DNA from: Chitinophaga fulva
GTDB lineage: Bacteria; Bacteroidota; Bacteroidia; Chitinophagales; Chitinophagaceae
Length of the DNA: 64,000 nucleotides
NCBI RefSeq assembly: GCF_012927205.1
Contig: NZ_JABBGC010000002.1
Span: 186,001-250,000 of the forward strand
Direction: 5' to 3'
Position numbers and translations under genes: made by a program. This document shows, piece by piece, positions 36,581 through 45,669 of this stretch (positions are counted from its first letter, which is position 1; every line of letters starts with the position of its first letter). Below the pieces are notes generated by a model. The model saw nothing but the letters and a program-made list of their open reading frames with translations. It searched no databases and had not been told where the DNA came from.

Positions 36581-38296
36581 ATGCTTACCTGGCTGATAGA
36601 AACCCTCCAGAAATATCCGGAAATAGCCGTCATGTTAACCCTGCTCATTGGTTTTCTCCTGGGCAAATTACGCATCAAAGGTTTTACACTCGGCACTGTC
36701 ACTGGCGTACTGCTGGTAGGTATCGTCATTGGCGGTATCCATATCCAGATCCCCGGCGCGGCCAAATCCATCTTTTTCCTGTTGTTCCTGTTTGGTACGG
36801 GCTACAGCATCGGTCCGCAGTTTTTCCAGGGACTGAAAAAAGATGGTCTCCCGATAGCGATATTCTCTTTTATCGTTTGTTGCAGCAGCCTTTTTTTCTG
36901 CTGGGCCATTGCTTCTATCCTGCGATTTGATACGGGTACCACCGCCGGACTGATGTCTGGTGCCAACACCTGTTCTGCTATTATCGGCGTTGCTTCCAAT
37001 ACCATCAACGAGCTGGACATCAGTATCGCAGACAAGGAGCGGCTGGTCAACCAGATCCCTGTAGCCTATGCGGTGACCTACATCTTTGGAACAGCAGGCA
37101 CCAGCTGGTTCCTGTCGGTCATCGGTCCCTGGTTCATGTCCGGCAGCAGGGAGAAGCTGATAGAAGAAACCCGCAAGCTCGAAGCAACGATGACTGATAC
37201 GAATGCTGAAGAAGACGGAGATATCAAAAACGCTTACGATCACGTGGCTTTCAGGGCTTACCTCGTCAATGGTGAGCTGGTGGGCGAAGAAGGGAAATCT
37301 GTGGGAGAACTGGAAGCATTTTTCCGGAGGAAAAAAAGAGTGTTGTATCTGTTGCGCGTAAGGAGGGAAGGGGAGATGATGGCTACTCCGCAGGATTTTG
37401 TGATACGTCAGGGAGATATTATAGCAGTTGGCGGGCAACGTTCTGCAGCTATTGCTTCCGGTACTATGCTGGGCAAGGAAGTAGCAGATGCTGATCTGTT
37501 GACCTTCCCCGTGCAGGCTATCAATGTGGTGATCAATAAGAGCAACGCCATCAATAAACCGATCAAAGTGTTGGTGCGCCAGCCGCAGCTGCATGGCATC
37601 AGTGTCCGGAAAATTACACGTACCGGTATCGAGATACCGTTGGAAGCCAATACCATTTTGCAAAAAGGCGATGTGGCCGAGCTGGTGGGCATACAGGAGG
37701 AATTAGACCAGGCCGTGCCTGTACTGGGTTTTAAAGAACGGGCAGGCGTAGAAACGGATATTCCATACCTGGCAGGCGGCATTGCATTGGGTACGCTGGT
37801 AGGCGCCATGAGCGTACGCATCGGTAATGTGCCGATAGAACTGAGTACCAGCGGGGGCGCACTGATCGCAGGACTTTTCTTCGGATGGTTGCGCAGCGTG
37901 AATCCACGTTTCGGATATATACCACCTTCTTCTCAGTGGGTGCTGACAAAACTGGGATTGCATGTGTTTATCGCTATCGTAGGGCTTACTGCCAGCGATG
38001 GCTTTTTACAGGGATTAAAACAGGAAGGACTGACATTGTTCCTCGCAGGTTTGGTGTTAAGCCTGTTACCCATGGTAGTGGCGCTGTTCCTGTCTAAATA
38101 CGTCTTCAAATTTCATCCCGCTATTGGTTTGGGCGCCTGTGCCGGTGCGCATGATGAATCGGCGCCGTTGCTGGCTGTTCAGGATACGCTCAACAGTAAA
38201 GTGCCGGCCTTAGGTTATACTGTGGCTTATGCGGTGGCCAACATCACCCTCACTACTTCCGGTGTGATCATCGTGTTGCTGATGCACAAGGGGTAA
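36581..38296 (+). CDS. AspT-like aspartate:alanine exchanger-family transporter
   Basis: A 571-residue protein. Two membrane halves (about 1-195 and 395-570) flank two RCK-C (TrkA-C) regulatory domains (about 220-300 and 310-380). The last half contains LGACAGAHDESAPLLA and SKVPALGYTVAYAVANI, conserved in the AAEx family. Family members exchange amino or dicarboxylic acids across the inner membrane. The substrate is unconfirmed. It starts 56 bp after rnhA. Confidence 0.88.
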   Translation: MLTWLIETLQKYPEIAVMLTLLIGFLLGKLRIKGFTLGTVTGVLLVGIVIGGIHIQIPGAAKSIFFLLFLFGTGYSIGPQFFQGLKKDGLPIAIFSFIVCCSSLFFCWAIASILRFDTGTTAGLMSGANTCSAIIGVASNTINELDISIADKERLVNQIPVAYAVTYIFGTAGTSWFLSVIGPWFMSGSREKLIEETRKLEATMTDTNAEEDGDIKNAYDHVAFRAYLVNGELVGEEGKSVGELEAFFRRKKRVLYLLRVRREGEMMATPQDFVIRQGDIIAVGGQRSAAIASGTMLGKEVADADLLTFPVQAINVVINKSNAINKPIKVLVRQPQLHGISVRKITRTGIEIPLEANTILQKGDVAELVGIQEELDQAVPVLGFKERAGVETDIPYLAGGIALGTLVGAMSVRIGNVPIELSTSGGALIAGLFFGWLRSVNPRFGYIPPSSQWVLTKLGLHVFIAIVGLTASDGFLQGLKQEGLTLFLAGLVLSLLPMVVALFLSKYVFKFHPAIGLGACAGAHDESAPLLAVQDTLNSKVPALGYTVAYAVANITLTTSGVIIVLLMHKG

Positions 38297-38417
38297 TATA
38301 AATATATGAGTTTTAAAATCTATATAAAAAAGTAACCGGTCATCACAAAAAATGAAGGCTGTATCCCATTTTTCTAACTTTTTTAACATTTCTTTTGTTG
38401 TTTACATACAAACGACC

Positions 38418-38425
38418 TAGCTTTG
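38418..38425 (+). promoter_or_regulatory. Promoter -7 box for the poly-Cys leader and second SusC/SusD
   Basis: TAGCTTTG matches TAnnTTTG; a TTTG at 38394-38397 is a suitable -33 element, 20 bp upstream. Transcription from about 38432 would give a leader of roughly 300 nt before SusC, containing the poly-Cys ORF. Confidence 0.6.
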
Positions 38426-38462
38426 CGCCCCGATTAGTCTATAGAATTAATAGAGTATTGCG

Positions 38463-38552
38463 ATGAAGACAAAACAACAAAGAAAACCGATGATGGAAAT
38501 AAATAACCAGCCAGTTAAATGCATCAACCAAAGTTGTTGTTGCTGTAGTTAA
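38463..38552 (+). CDS. Putative 29-residue poly-cysteine leader peptide
   Basis: ATG at 38463 to TAA at 38550-38552. The peptide ends VKCINQSCCCCS, so five of its last ten residues are Cys (TGC, TGT TGT TGC TGT). It lies 31 nt after the predicted transcription start and 184 nt before SusC, with no other gene between. In-frame ATGs at codons 10 and 11 are alternatives. Poly-Cys leader ORFs act as cysteine-responsive attenuators in mycobacteria; a similar role here is inference. An unmodified small structural or metal-binding peptide, or chance, is the alternative. Confidence 0.5.
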   Translation: MKTKQQRKPMMEINNQPVKCINQSCCCCS

Positions 38553-38695
38553 ATTCGAATCACTTTCTGCACAACAGATCTTTCGAAACAACAGGTTACA
38601 GCAACATGGACTGTTTCCGGAAGATTGCTGTCACAGTACAAAAAAATAAGAGGAGGCTTAGCCGGTGTTATTTGCTTACGCCGGCATGGGTTTTT
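38538..38695 (+). promoter_or_regulatory. Candidate attenuator: alternative hairpins in the SusC leader
   Basis: Segment 1, TGTTGCTGTA (38538-38547, in the Cys codons), is exactly complementary to segment 2, TACAGCAACA (38597-38606). Segment 2 can instead pair through ACAGCAA (38598-38604) with segment 3, TTGCTGT (38625-38631). Further on, GCCGGTG (38661-38667) pairs with CGCCGGC (38679-38685, one wobble) and is followed by GGG and five T. Mutually exclusive pairing plus a weak terminator-like hairpin fits attenuation, but no folding was computed. Confidence 0.4.
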
Positions 38696-38736
38696 GCTGC
38701 CTTTATTCGTTCTCAAACCAAATCAACCATAGATTT

Positions 38737-41700
38737 ATGTTACAACGATTGCTTATGATTCTCTTGCTGCTGGGGCCACTGGCAGCATTTTCACAGGTAC
38801 GTACCGTTACAGGTACTGTCCTGTCGGGCAAGGACAAAGAACCGCTGCCCGGCGCCACCATCGTCATTAAAGGAACGACGAAAGGGGTGCTGACAGGGCC
38901 TAACGGTTCCTTCCGGCTGGAAGTTACAGATCCGGCGGCTACAACATTGGTCATCAGATATGTAGGCATGACATCGCAGGAAGTACCTATTAGTACAACA
39001 CCGCTGACAATCACGCTACAATCTGCCGGTAAAAATATTGATGAGATAGTAGTCATCGCTTATGGTACCGCTAAAAAAAGTTCCTATACCGGTTCCGTTT
39101 CACAAATAAAGGGCGCTGAACTGGAAAACCGCCAGGTGTCCAGCGTTACCAAAGCCCTGCAGGGCCTCGCTCCCGGTGTACAGAGCGCTTCCCAGAGCGG
39201 GCAACCTGGTTCTGACGCTACGATCCGTATCCGCGGCGTTGGTTCTATTAACGCTTCAGCTGACCCGCTTTACGTGGTGGACGGGGTGCCTTATGGTGGT
39301 AATATCAACGCGATTAACCCGTATGATATCGAATCCATCAGTGTACTGAAAGACGCAGCCTCCTCAGCATTGTATGGTTCCCGTGGCGCTAACGGTGTTA
39401 TCATTATCACCACTAAAAAAGGAAAAGCCAAAGGCAGTAATATAGACGTTCGCGTTAGTCAGGGTTTTTCCAAAAGAGCGGTGAAAGATTATGACAGGAT
39501 GTCTGTTGATCAGTATTTCCCGATGTACTGGCGCGCTTTGTTCAACGAGGGCCTGGCAAATGGCAATGACTCCATCAGCTCCGCGAGAGACGCCAGCCAA
39601 AACCTGGTAGGGGAGCTGGGGATTAATCCTTATGGCAGCGCCTTCCCTCAGCCGGTGGGTACCGACGGTAAACTGGTTGCTGGTGCTAAACCCTTGTGGA
39701 ACGATGATTGGAGCAAAGCCATGCAACGTACGGGTCACCGTACTGAAGCCAATGTGGCCATCAGCGGTGCTACCGATAAAACCCGTTACCTCATCTCCGG
39801 TGGTTACCTCGATGACCAGGGCATCTACCTCGGCTCTGGCTTCAAACGATATACTGTACGCTCCAACTTCGACATAGACGCCCGCAAATGGCTGAAAGTA
39901 GGCTTTAACCTCAGCGCTGCCCATTCCGATCAACAGGCGCCGCCGTCTGAAGACAGCCGCAGCGACAACTATGTCAACTACGGTCGTCTGATGGGGCCTA
40001 TGTACCCGGTGTATCAGCGTGACCCGAATACCGGCTCCTATCTCCTCGATGCCAAAGGCAACAAAATATTCGATTTCGGCGACTATCGTCCCGATCCGGC
40101 TAATCCCCGTACCAACCTGGTACAGACTTCCGGCATAGATAAACACGATGTGACCCGCGATGATGTATCCGGCCGTTTTTATGCAGAAGCTACACTTTAC
40201 AAAGGGCTGAAGTTTAAAACCAGCTACAACGCTGACTACTCCACCCGTATAAAGCACGACTATACCAACCCCACCCTCGGCTTCGACGCTGAGGTAGGTG
40301 GTACTGTACTGAAAGGCAACTACCGCACTTTCAGCTGGACTTTCAACAACCTCCTGACCTACGAAAATACCTTCAATGAGAAACATCACCTGAATGTGTT
40401 GCTCGGTCAGGAAGCCTATAAATTTAAATATACTTACCTCGAGGGGTCTAAATCCGGGTTCTCTGTGCCAGGTATCGATGAACCTTCCGATGCTGCCCTG
40501 ATTGGCGGTTTCGAAGGTTACTCAGACAACTACAGGCAGAATTCCTACCTCGGAAGAGCGGAATATGACTACGCCGGAAAATATTTCTTCTCCACCTCTC
40601 TGCGTCGCGACGGATCTTCCCGCTTCGCACCGAACCGCCGTTGGGGCACTTTCTGGTCTGTAGGCGCTTCCTGGAAAATGACGGAAGAAACCTTCCTGAA
40701 AAATACTTCCTGGCTCAACCTGTTGACGCTGCGCGCCAGCTACGGCGGGCAAGGTAACGACAACCTTGGCACAGACCGTTACTACAACTATCTGCCGCTG
40801 TATTCAGTTAACAGCAACCTCGGATTGGGTGGTACTTTCCGCGAATTCCTGTTCAACGAGAAGCTGAAATGGGAAACTAACCTCAACCTCAATGTAGGTG
40901 TGGACTGGTCTATGTTCGATAACCGTTTCGGCGGCAGCGCGGAATTCTTTGTCCGCAAATCACAGGACCTGCTGTATTCCAGACCGAAACCACCTTCTAT
41001 CGGCTACGGTTCAGTAGATGAGAACGTAGGCGCGCTGAAAAATACCGGTATAGAGCTCAGTCTGCATGGTACGCCTATACGAACTACGAACTTCAGCTGG
41101 AATATCGATCTCAATATGACACACTACAGGAACAAGGTTACCAGCCTGCCGCAAAACGAGATCATTAGCGGTACCAAAAAGCTCATGGTAGGCAAATCCA
41201 TCTATGACTTCTACATCCGTCAATGGGCAGGCGTGAACCCGAATACCGGTGTGGCACAGTGGAAATACACCAATCCTGATGGCAGCATCAAGGATACCAG
41301 CAACTACAGCAAGGCGTCCCTGTATTATTCCGGATCATCATTGCCTGATCTGTATGGTGGTCTGACCAACACATTCGCTTACAAAAACTTCTCGCTGTCA
41401 TTCCTGATCGTGTATAGCATCGGCGGTAAAGTACTGGACAACGACTATACTTTCCTGATGGGACTGGGTGGTTCTGCCGGTCGCGCATGGTCTACAGAAG
41501 TGCTGAACGCCTGGACACCGACTAACCGCAATACAGACGTACCGCAGGTAAATACCGTAGCTGCCAGCTGGACGGGCACTTCCACCCGTTTCCTGTATGA
41601 TGCTACCTATGCCAGGCTGAAAAGCGTAAACCTCAGTTACACACTGCCGAAGACGTTAATGGAAAGGGCTCACCTGAATAACATCATGGTGTATGTACAG

Positions 41701-41826
41701 GGAGAAAACCTGTTCACCTTGTACGGCCATAAAGGCATGGACCCTGAACAGACCGTTGGTGGTACTACCTACTATCGTTACCCGGCCGTAAAATCTTTAT
41801 CCGCTGGTATTAATCTGAGCTTCTAA
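38737..41826 (+). CDS. SusC/RagA-family TonB-dependent outer-membrane transporter
   Basis: 1029 residues from the ATG at 38737, which gives a normal signal peptide (MLQRLLMILLLLGPLAAFSQ); a GTG start at 38665 would put 24 residues before it and sits on the terminator-like hairpin. Order: regulatory-like beta domain (about 23-100), plug (about 110-225, with VVDGVPYGG and RGANGVIIITTKK), then beta-barrel ending ...GINLSF. No STN domain. The SusD partner follows after 10 bp. The substrate is unknown; the leader suggests control by cysteine supply. Confidence 0.95.
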   Translation: MLQRLLMILLLLGPLAAFSQVRTVTGTVLSGKDKEPLPGATIVIKGTTKGVLTGPNGSFRLEVTDPAATTLVIRYVGMTSQEVPISTTPLTITLQSAGKNIDEIVVIAYGTAKKSSYTGSVSQIKGAELENRQVSSVTKALQGLAPGVQSASQSGQPGSDATIRIRGVGSINASADPLYVVDGVPYGGNINAINPYDIESISVLKDAASSALYGSRGANGVIIITTKKGKAKGSNIDVRVSQGFSKRAVKDYDRMSVDQYFPMYWRALFNEGLANGNDSISSARDASQNLVGELGINPYGSAFPQPVGTDGKLVAGAKPLWNDDWSKAMQRTGHRTEANVAISGATDKTRYLISGGYLDDQGIYLGSGFKRYTVRSNFDIDARKWLKVGFNLSAAHSDQQAPPSEDSRSDNYVNYGRLMGPMYPVYQRDPNTGSYLLDAKGNKIFDFGDYRPDPANPRTNLVQTSGIDKHDVTRDDVSGRFYAEATLYKGLKFKTSYNADYSTRIKHDYTNPTLGFDAEVGGTVLKGNYRTFSWTFNNLLTYENTFNEKHHLNVLLGQEAYKFKYTYLEGSKSGFSVPGIDEPSDAALIGGFEGYSDNYRQNSYLGRAEYDYAGKYFFSTSLRRDGSSRFAPNRRWGTFWSVGASWKMTEETFLKNTSWLNLLTLRASYGGQGNDNLGTDRYYNYLPLYSVNSNLGLGGTFREFLFNEKLKWETNLNLNVGVDWSMFDNRFGGSAEFFVRKSQDLLYSRPKPPSIGYGSVDENVGALKNTGIELSLHGTPIRTTNFSWNIDLNMTHYRNKVTSLPQNEIISGTKKLMVGKSIYDFYIRQWAGVNPNTGVAQWKYTNPDGSIKDTSNYSKASLYYSGSSLPDLYGGLTNTFAYKNFSLSFLIVYSIGGKVLDNDYTFLMGLGGSAGRAWSTEVLNAWTPTNRNTDVPQVNTVAASWTGTSTRFLYDATYARLKSVNLSYTLPKTLMERAHLNNIMVYVQGENLFTLYGHKGMDPEQTVGGTTYYRYPAVKSLSAGINLSF

Positions 41827-41836
41827 AAACTGTGTC

Positions 41837-43330
41837 ATGAAAAAGTACATATTATTCATCGCTATATTCGCCGCAGCTGTCTTTTCAGCCTGCAACAAGG
41901 ATTTCCTGGACACGCGGCCTACCAATGCCGTACCCGACGATCAGGTGTTTAACACTGTCGACAACGCAGAAACTGCGCTGACAGGGATTTGGGCATATAT
42001 GTTTGAAACCTACTTCACTTTCGCCGTTCCGGGCATCAAATCGCTGGACCTTACCAGCGACGCTATGGGCAGTGATGTGGCGTTGACCACCTCCTATGGT
42101 TTCAGGGATTCATACACATTTAACGAAATGTCGGACAATACCAAAAACAGGGTGAGTGCTTACTGGACCATCTTGTACAAAACCATCGATAACTGCAACA
42201 ACTTTCTGTCTAAAATAGATCAGGTGCCCGGCGACGATGCCAAACGCAAGCTGTTGAAAGGCCAGGCGTCCGCTTTAAGGGGCTGGTGCTACCTGACACT
42301 GGCGGAATTCTATTCTTTCGGTGTAACCAACGATCCGAGCGCTAAATCAGTACCCATATACACTGATCCGGCTAATCCGGCTACACCGGGTAAGGCCAGA
42401 TCTACGGTAACACAGGTGTACGCGCAGGCCATCACCGACTTACAGGCGGCTGTGCCTTTACTGGCAGACTATAGCCGTAGCTCCACACAGAAATTCAAAA
42501 TTGATGGTAATGTAGCCAACGGGTTACTGGCGCGCGCTTATCTCTACAGCAATCAGCCGGCGAAAGCCATCGCCGCTGCTGTGGCGGCACGTAACGGTTA
42601 TCCGCTGATGTCTGGTGATGACTATAACAAAGGCTTCAACGATGTAGGTAATCCGGAATGGATCTGGGGCCAGCCGCAGACACCAAGCCAGAACGTGGCT
42701 GCATCTACGTTTAATTTTCTCGATGTGTCCACGCCGGTAGCTTATTATAAAAGTTATAAGGCCGACCCATGGTTCCAGGGCTATTTTGACAGCACAGACG
42801 TACGTTTCCGTTTGTTCCAGTGGAGCACCAGCGGTCCCGGCGCACTGCTGTACAAAAAATTCCGCTTCCGTGACCCGGGTGGTATGGTGTCTGACATTGT
42901 GCTGATGCGTTCTGCAGAGATGTACCTGATTGAAGCGGAAGCGCACGCCCGCAACAATAATGCTGCGAAAGCTGCCGAGGTGCTCAATGTACTGAGAACA
43001 GCGCGTAACTCCCATCTCTTCAACGGTGGCGGTTCTGTAACCGACACGATCCTGCTGGAAAGACGAAAAGAGCTGTGGGGTGAAGGGTTCTCACTGGTGG
43101 ATATTATTCGTACAGGCGGTACCGTAGTCAGGAAACCGTTTAAGTCTTACACCGGTGCAGACAGTATTATCAACGTACCACAGCCTGATGGTTCTATCGT
43201 GAAAGTACGCGGGGTAGGGCATCGTACATTGAAATTGCCTGATGGTAGTGCTTTTGTGAAAAACAGCAATTACTATCTGTTCGCCATTCCCATCAGCGAA
43301 TTGCAGAACAATCCAAACATCAACAACTAG
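41837..43330 (+). CDS. SusD/RagB-family surface nutrient-binding lipoprotein
   Basis: A 497-residue protein with a lipobox FSAC (Cys at position 19) after a short signal peptide, followed by NKDFLDTRP, typical of SusD mature N-termini. TPR-like helices and the C-terminal RagB motif (RRKELWGEGFSLVDIIRTG) are present. It caps the SusC transporter encoded upstream. A strong terminator follows 14 bp after the stop. Confidence 0.95.
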   Translation: MKKYILFIAIFAAAVFSACNKDFLDTRPTNAVPDDQVFNTVDNAETALTGIWAYMFETYFTFAVPGIKSLDLTSDAMGSDVALTTSYGFRDSYTFNEMSDNTKNRVSAYWTILYKTIDNCNNFLSKIDQVPGDDAKRKLLKGQASALRGWCYLTLAEFYSFGVTNDPSAKSVPIYTDPANPATPGKARSTVTQVYAQAITDLQAAVPLLADYSRSSTQKFKIDGNVANGLLARAYLYSNQPAKAIAAAVAARNGYPLMSGDDYNKGFNDVGNPEWIWGQPQTPSQNVAASTFNFLDVSTPVAYYKSYKADPWFQGYFDSTDVRFRLFQWSTSGPGALLYKKFRFRDPGGMVSDIVLMRSAEMYLIEAEAHARNNNAAKAAEVLNVLRTARNSHLFNGGGSVTDTILLERRKELWGEGFSLVDIIRTGGTVVRKPFKSYTGADSIINVPQPDGSIVKVRGVGHRTLKLPDGSAFVKNSNYYLFAIPISELQNNPNINN

Positions 43331-43344
43331 TTTTTACCCTTCAT

Positions 43345-43380
43345 AAAAAAGCCTTCGGAAGTTTTTCCGAAGGCTTTTTT
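43345..43380. terminator. Bidirectional terminator between SusD and the ICMT-like gene
   Basis: A perfect 16-bp stem, AAAAAAGCCTTCGGAA pairing with TTCCGAAGGCTTTTTT, with a 4-nt loop; A- and T-runs serve both strands. Confidence 0.9.
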
Positions 43381-43387
43381 ATGTCTC

Positions 43388-43954
43388 TTAATAAATAAAA
43401 GGAAGGATGCGACGGGTGTGTTGGATGTAATCCGTGTATTCGCTGCCAAACTGTTCTGTCAGCACTTTTTCTTCGATATCCATGCGATAGATGAAGGCCA
43501 CCAATACAGGGACAAATGCAATGATCAGCCCCACCCAGTTGTTGAGCGACAGGCCAAAGCCGAGGAAAGACAACAGGGACCCGGCATAGGAGGGATGCCG
43601 GAGCACACCATAGATGCCGTCTTTCTTGATGCGATGATCTTTACGGATAGTCACCACTACGGTAAACAGCCGGCCCAGTGAGGCAATGGCGTAAAAACGC
43701 AATATCATACCGGCCAGGATGACGGATAACCCGATGTAGTTCATCAGGCTGCCCTGCTGCAGTATAGGAAACCGTGTTTGGTAAGACACGTATACGGCGA
43801 CATTGATGCTGATCAGGATAATAATCCAGATATAGACCAGGCTGCCTTTGTCTTTTTTCTTTTTGTCGTCCGGCGCTCCTCCCCGCAGTATCCTGTGCAA
43901 TAATATCTCTGAAAGAAACCAGATCATGTAGATAATAGAGGATAATGTGTTCAT
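43388..43954 (-). CDS. Isoprenylcysteine carboxyl methyltransferase (ICMT)-family membrane protein
   Basis: A 188-residue protein with about five membrane helices. The C-terminal family motif is seen in GIYGVLRHPSYAGSLLSFLGFGL followed by RMDIEEKVLTEQFGSEYTDYIQHTRRILPFIY, with the conserved RHP and E..L...FG..Y residues that bind S-adenosylmethionine. Bacterial members probably methylate small molecules or lipids rather than prenylated proteins. Substrate unknown. Confidence 0.85.
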   Translation of the reverse strand: MNTLSSIIYMIWFLSEILLHRILRGGAPDDKKKKDKGSLVYIWIIILISINVAVYVSYQTRFPILQQGSLMNYIGLSVILAGMILRFYAIASLGRLFTVVVTIRKDHRIKKDGIYGVLRHPSYAGSLLSFLGFGLSLNNWVGLIIAFVPVLVAFIYRMDIEEKVLTEQFGSEYTDYIQHTRRILPFIY

Positions 43955-44101
43955 CGGCGGCTTAAGTTGAAATTACAGATATACCTAATGTATGAAATGT
44001 TTTCAATGCCGTCAAGTGTTTCTGGCGGCGTTCTTCCCAACTCCTCCATTATCAAGTCTTTAAAAAAGATTATTTTGCAATCGGAATTAAATCAGTGCGC
44101 T

Positions 44102-44398
44102 ATGGAAAACCTGCAATCTATACTCCAGTCAGACACCCCGGTGCTGATCGACTGTTTTGCTGTCTGGTGCGGCCCCTGCAAGATGATGCCGCCTATCCTG
44201 AAAGAAGTGAAGGACAAATTTGGAGACAAACTTCGGATCATTAAAATCGATATCGATAAAAACCAGCAGCTGGCTGCCCAATGGCAGATCAGCAGTGTGC
44301 CTACGATGTTGTTGTTTAAAAACGGGAAGCTGGCATGGCGCCAGAGTGGGGTGGTACCGGCACATCAGCTGATACCCGTATTGACTCCCTTGTTGTAA
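44102..44398 (+). CDS. Thioredoxin
   Basis: 98 residues from the ATG at 44102; a longer frame to 43967 has no thioredoxin-like extension. The active site is WCGPC, followed by KMMPPILKEV, and the cis-Pro is in ISSVPTMLLFKNG. A cytoplasmic protein-disulfide reductant. The N-terminal beta strand is slightly shorter than in E. coli TrxA. The gene is monocistronic and ends before a strong hairpin. Confidence 0.92.
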   Translation: MENLQSILQSDTPVLIDCFAVWCGPCKMMPPILKEVKDKFGDKLRIIKIDIDKNQQLAAQWQISSVPTMLLFKNGKLAWRQSGVVPAHQLIPVLTPLL

Positions 44399-44421
44399 AC
44401 TACGATAATGCTGACATAATG

Positions 44422-44459
44422 AAGAAGGCCATGATCACTGCGGTGGTCATGGCCTTCTT
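44422..44459. terminator. Bidirectional terminator after the thioredoxin gene
   Basis: A 13-bp perfect stem, AAGAAGGCCATGA with TCATGGCCTTCTT, extended by four inner pairs around the loop TGCG; serves the convergent lipoprotein gene too. Confidence 0.85.
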
Positions 44460-44463
44460 TATG

Positions 44464-45630
44464 TTAGTTGATGTTGCTGTAGTAACTTCTCAAGTCCCTT
44501 TCCAGCTGATCATATATCGGTCTGGTAAATTCGATAAACAAATCCTGCGGCGGCGGTGGCGCTACATCCTGACCCCCGATCATATTTTTGTCTTCATCGC
44601 TCAGCGCGCGGTAATCACCGCGGTAGGTGCCAAACTGGTTGAGCCAGGTGTAGCTGCCGGGAATGCGGTCTGTGCGCAGTACCCGGCCGTTATTGGTATC
44701 GGTGATCTGATAGTCGAGCAGCCCTTTGGACACCACTGTTTTTTTGGTGATGAAGAGGGTGGCTTTAACGGTAGTGTATATATTGATGATTTTGCCGGAG
44801 GTGTCTTTGGAGGTGCCTGTAACGATCTCTTTGGATACATCGCGCTGAAGGCGGTCTACAAATGTCTGGCCTACCACGAAGTCCTGGAAGCGTAAGGCGA
44901 TATACTGATCGGGTTGGAGGTTTTCGTTCCGGGCAAAACGTTCATCGTAAAAGGCCACGAAGCGGTTGATGCTGCGTTGTTGCAGTGTACGCACGAGGTA
45001 GTCGCGGAACTGGTCGGCGCTGAACTGGAAGAAGGGGGAGCGCACATCTATTTCACTCACCACCACATGTATTACGCCGGCCTGAAAAGCTTCTTCCATG
45101 CGTTCTTTGGCATCGCGGTAGTTGCTGATCAGTTTGAGTGAGGCACCGAATTCCTCGTAGGCTTTCCGGGCACTGGCCTTGTCGCCCCGTTCCATGAGCG
45201 CCATGCCGCGATCATAGCGGCTTTCGGCGGCGTTTTCCTGGGCGCCGGTAATGGCGTCGCGATAATCTTTAGGGGTCACCACCTGTAGGGCGGCGGGGGA
45301 GCTGTGAATGAGATCGTATAGCCGTTGCATGGCGCGGTACTCATTGCGTATAGGTTCCCATTTAAGCTGATTGTTGGAGCGGAGAAAGCCATTGACCCGG
45401 TCGTCATGCAGTCTTTGTGCCTGGCGATAGGCTTCGGGCAGCAGTTGCAGGGCAGTGGCGTCTTGTGGCCTGCGGTGGAGCTTTTTGATGAAAGCGGCTA
45501 CAGCGTCGTCATATTTGCCTTTGTTGTAGAGCTTTTCGCCGGAGCGGCAGCCCCATAGCAGGAAGCAGGCTAACAGGCATAGCATTCCCCGTATGCCGGC
45601 AGAACGGAAAGGTAGACTAATCGTATTCAA
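44464..45630 (-). CDS. TPR-like lipoprotein of unknown function
   Basis: A 388-residue protein with a signal peptide and lipobox LLWGC (Cys at about 28), followed by GEKLYNKGKYDDAVAAFIKKL, a clear tetratricopeptide-type helix pair. A second such unit is around RYDRGMALMERGDKASARKAYEEF. The C-terminal half is beta-rich without a recognised family, and a Pro-rich APPPPQD precedes the end. It lies 39 bp after smpB on the same strand. An envelope role is likely; nothing more specific can be said. Confidence 0.75.
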   Translation of the reverse strand: MNTISLPFRSAGIRGMLCLLACFLLWGCRSGEKLYNKGKYDDAVAAFIKKLHRRPQDATALQLLPEAYRQAQRLHDDRVNGFLRSNNQLKWEPIRNEYRAMQRLYDLIHSSPAALQVVTPKDYRDAITGAQENAAESRYDRGMALMERGDKASARKAYEEFGASLKLISNYRDAKERMEEAFQAGVIHVVVSEIDVRSPFFQFSADQFRDYLVRTLQQRSINRFVAFYDERFARNENLQPDQYIALRFQDFVVGQTFVDRLQRDVSKEIVTGTSKDTSGKIINIYTTVKATLFITKKTVVSKGLLDYQITDTNNGRVLRTDRIPGSYTWLNQFGTYRGDYRALSDEDKNMIGGQDVAPPPPQDLFIEFTRPIYDQLERDLRSYYSNIN

Positions 45631-45669
45631 GGGACAGGATTTAAGCAGTGACGTTGCTTGCAGCGGTGG

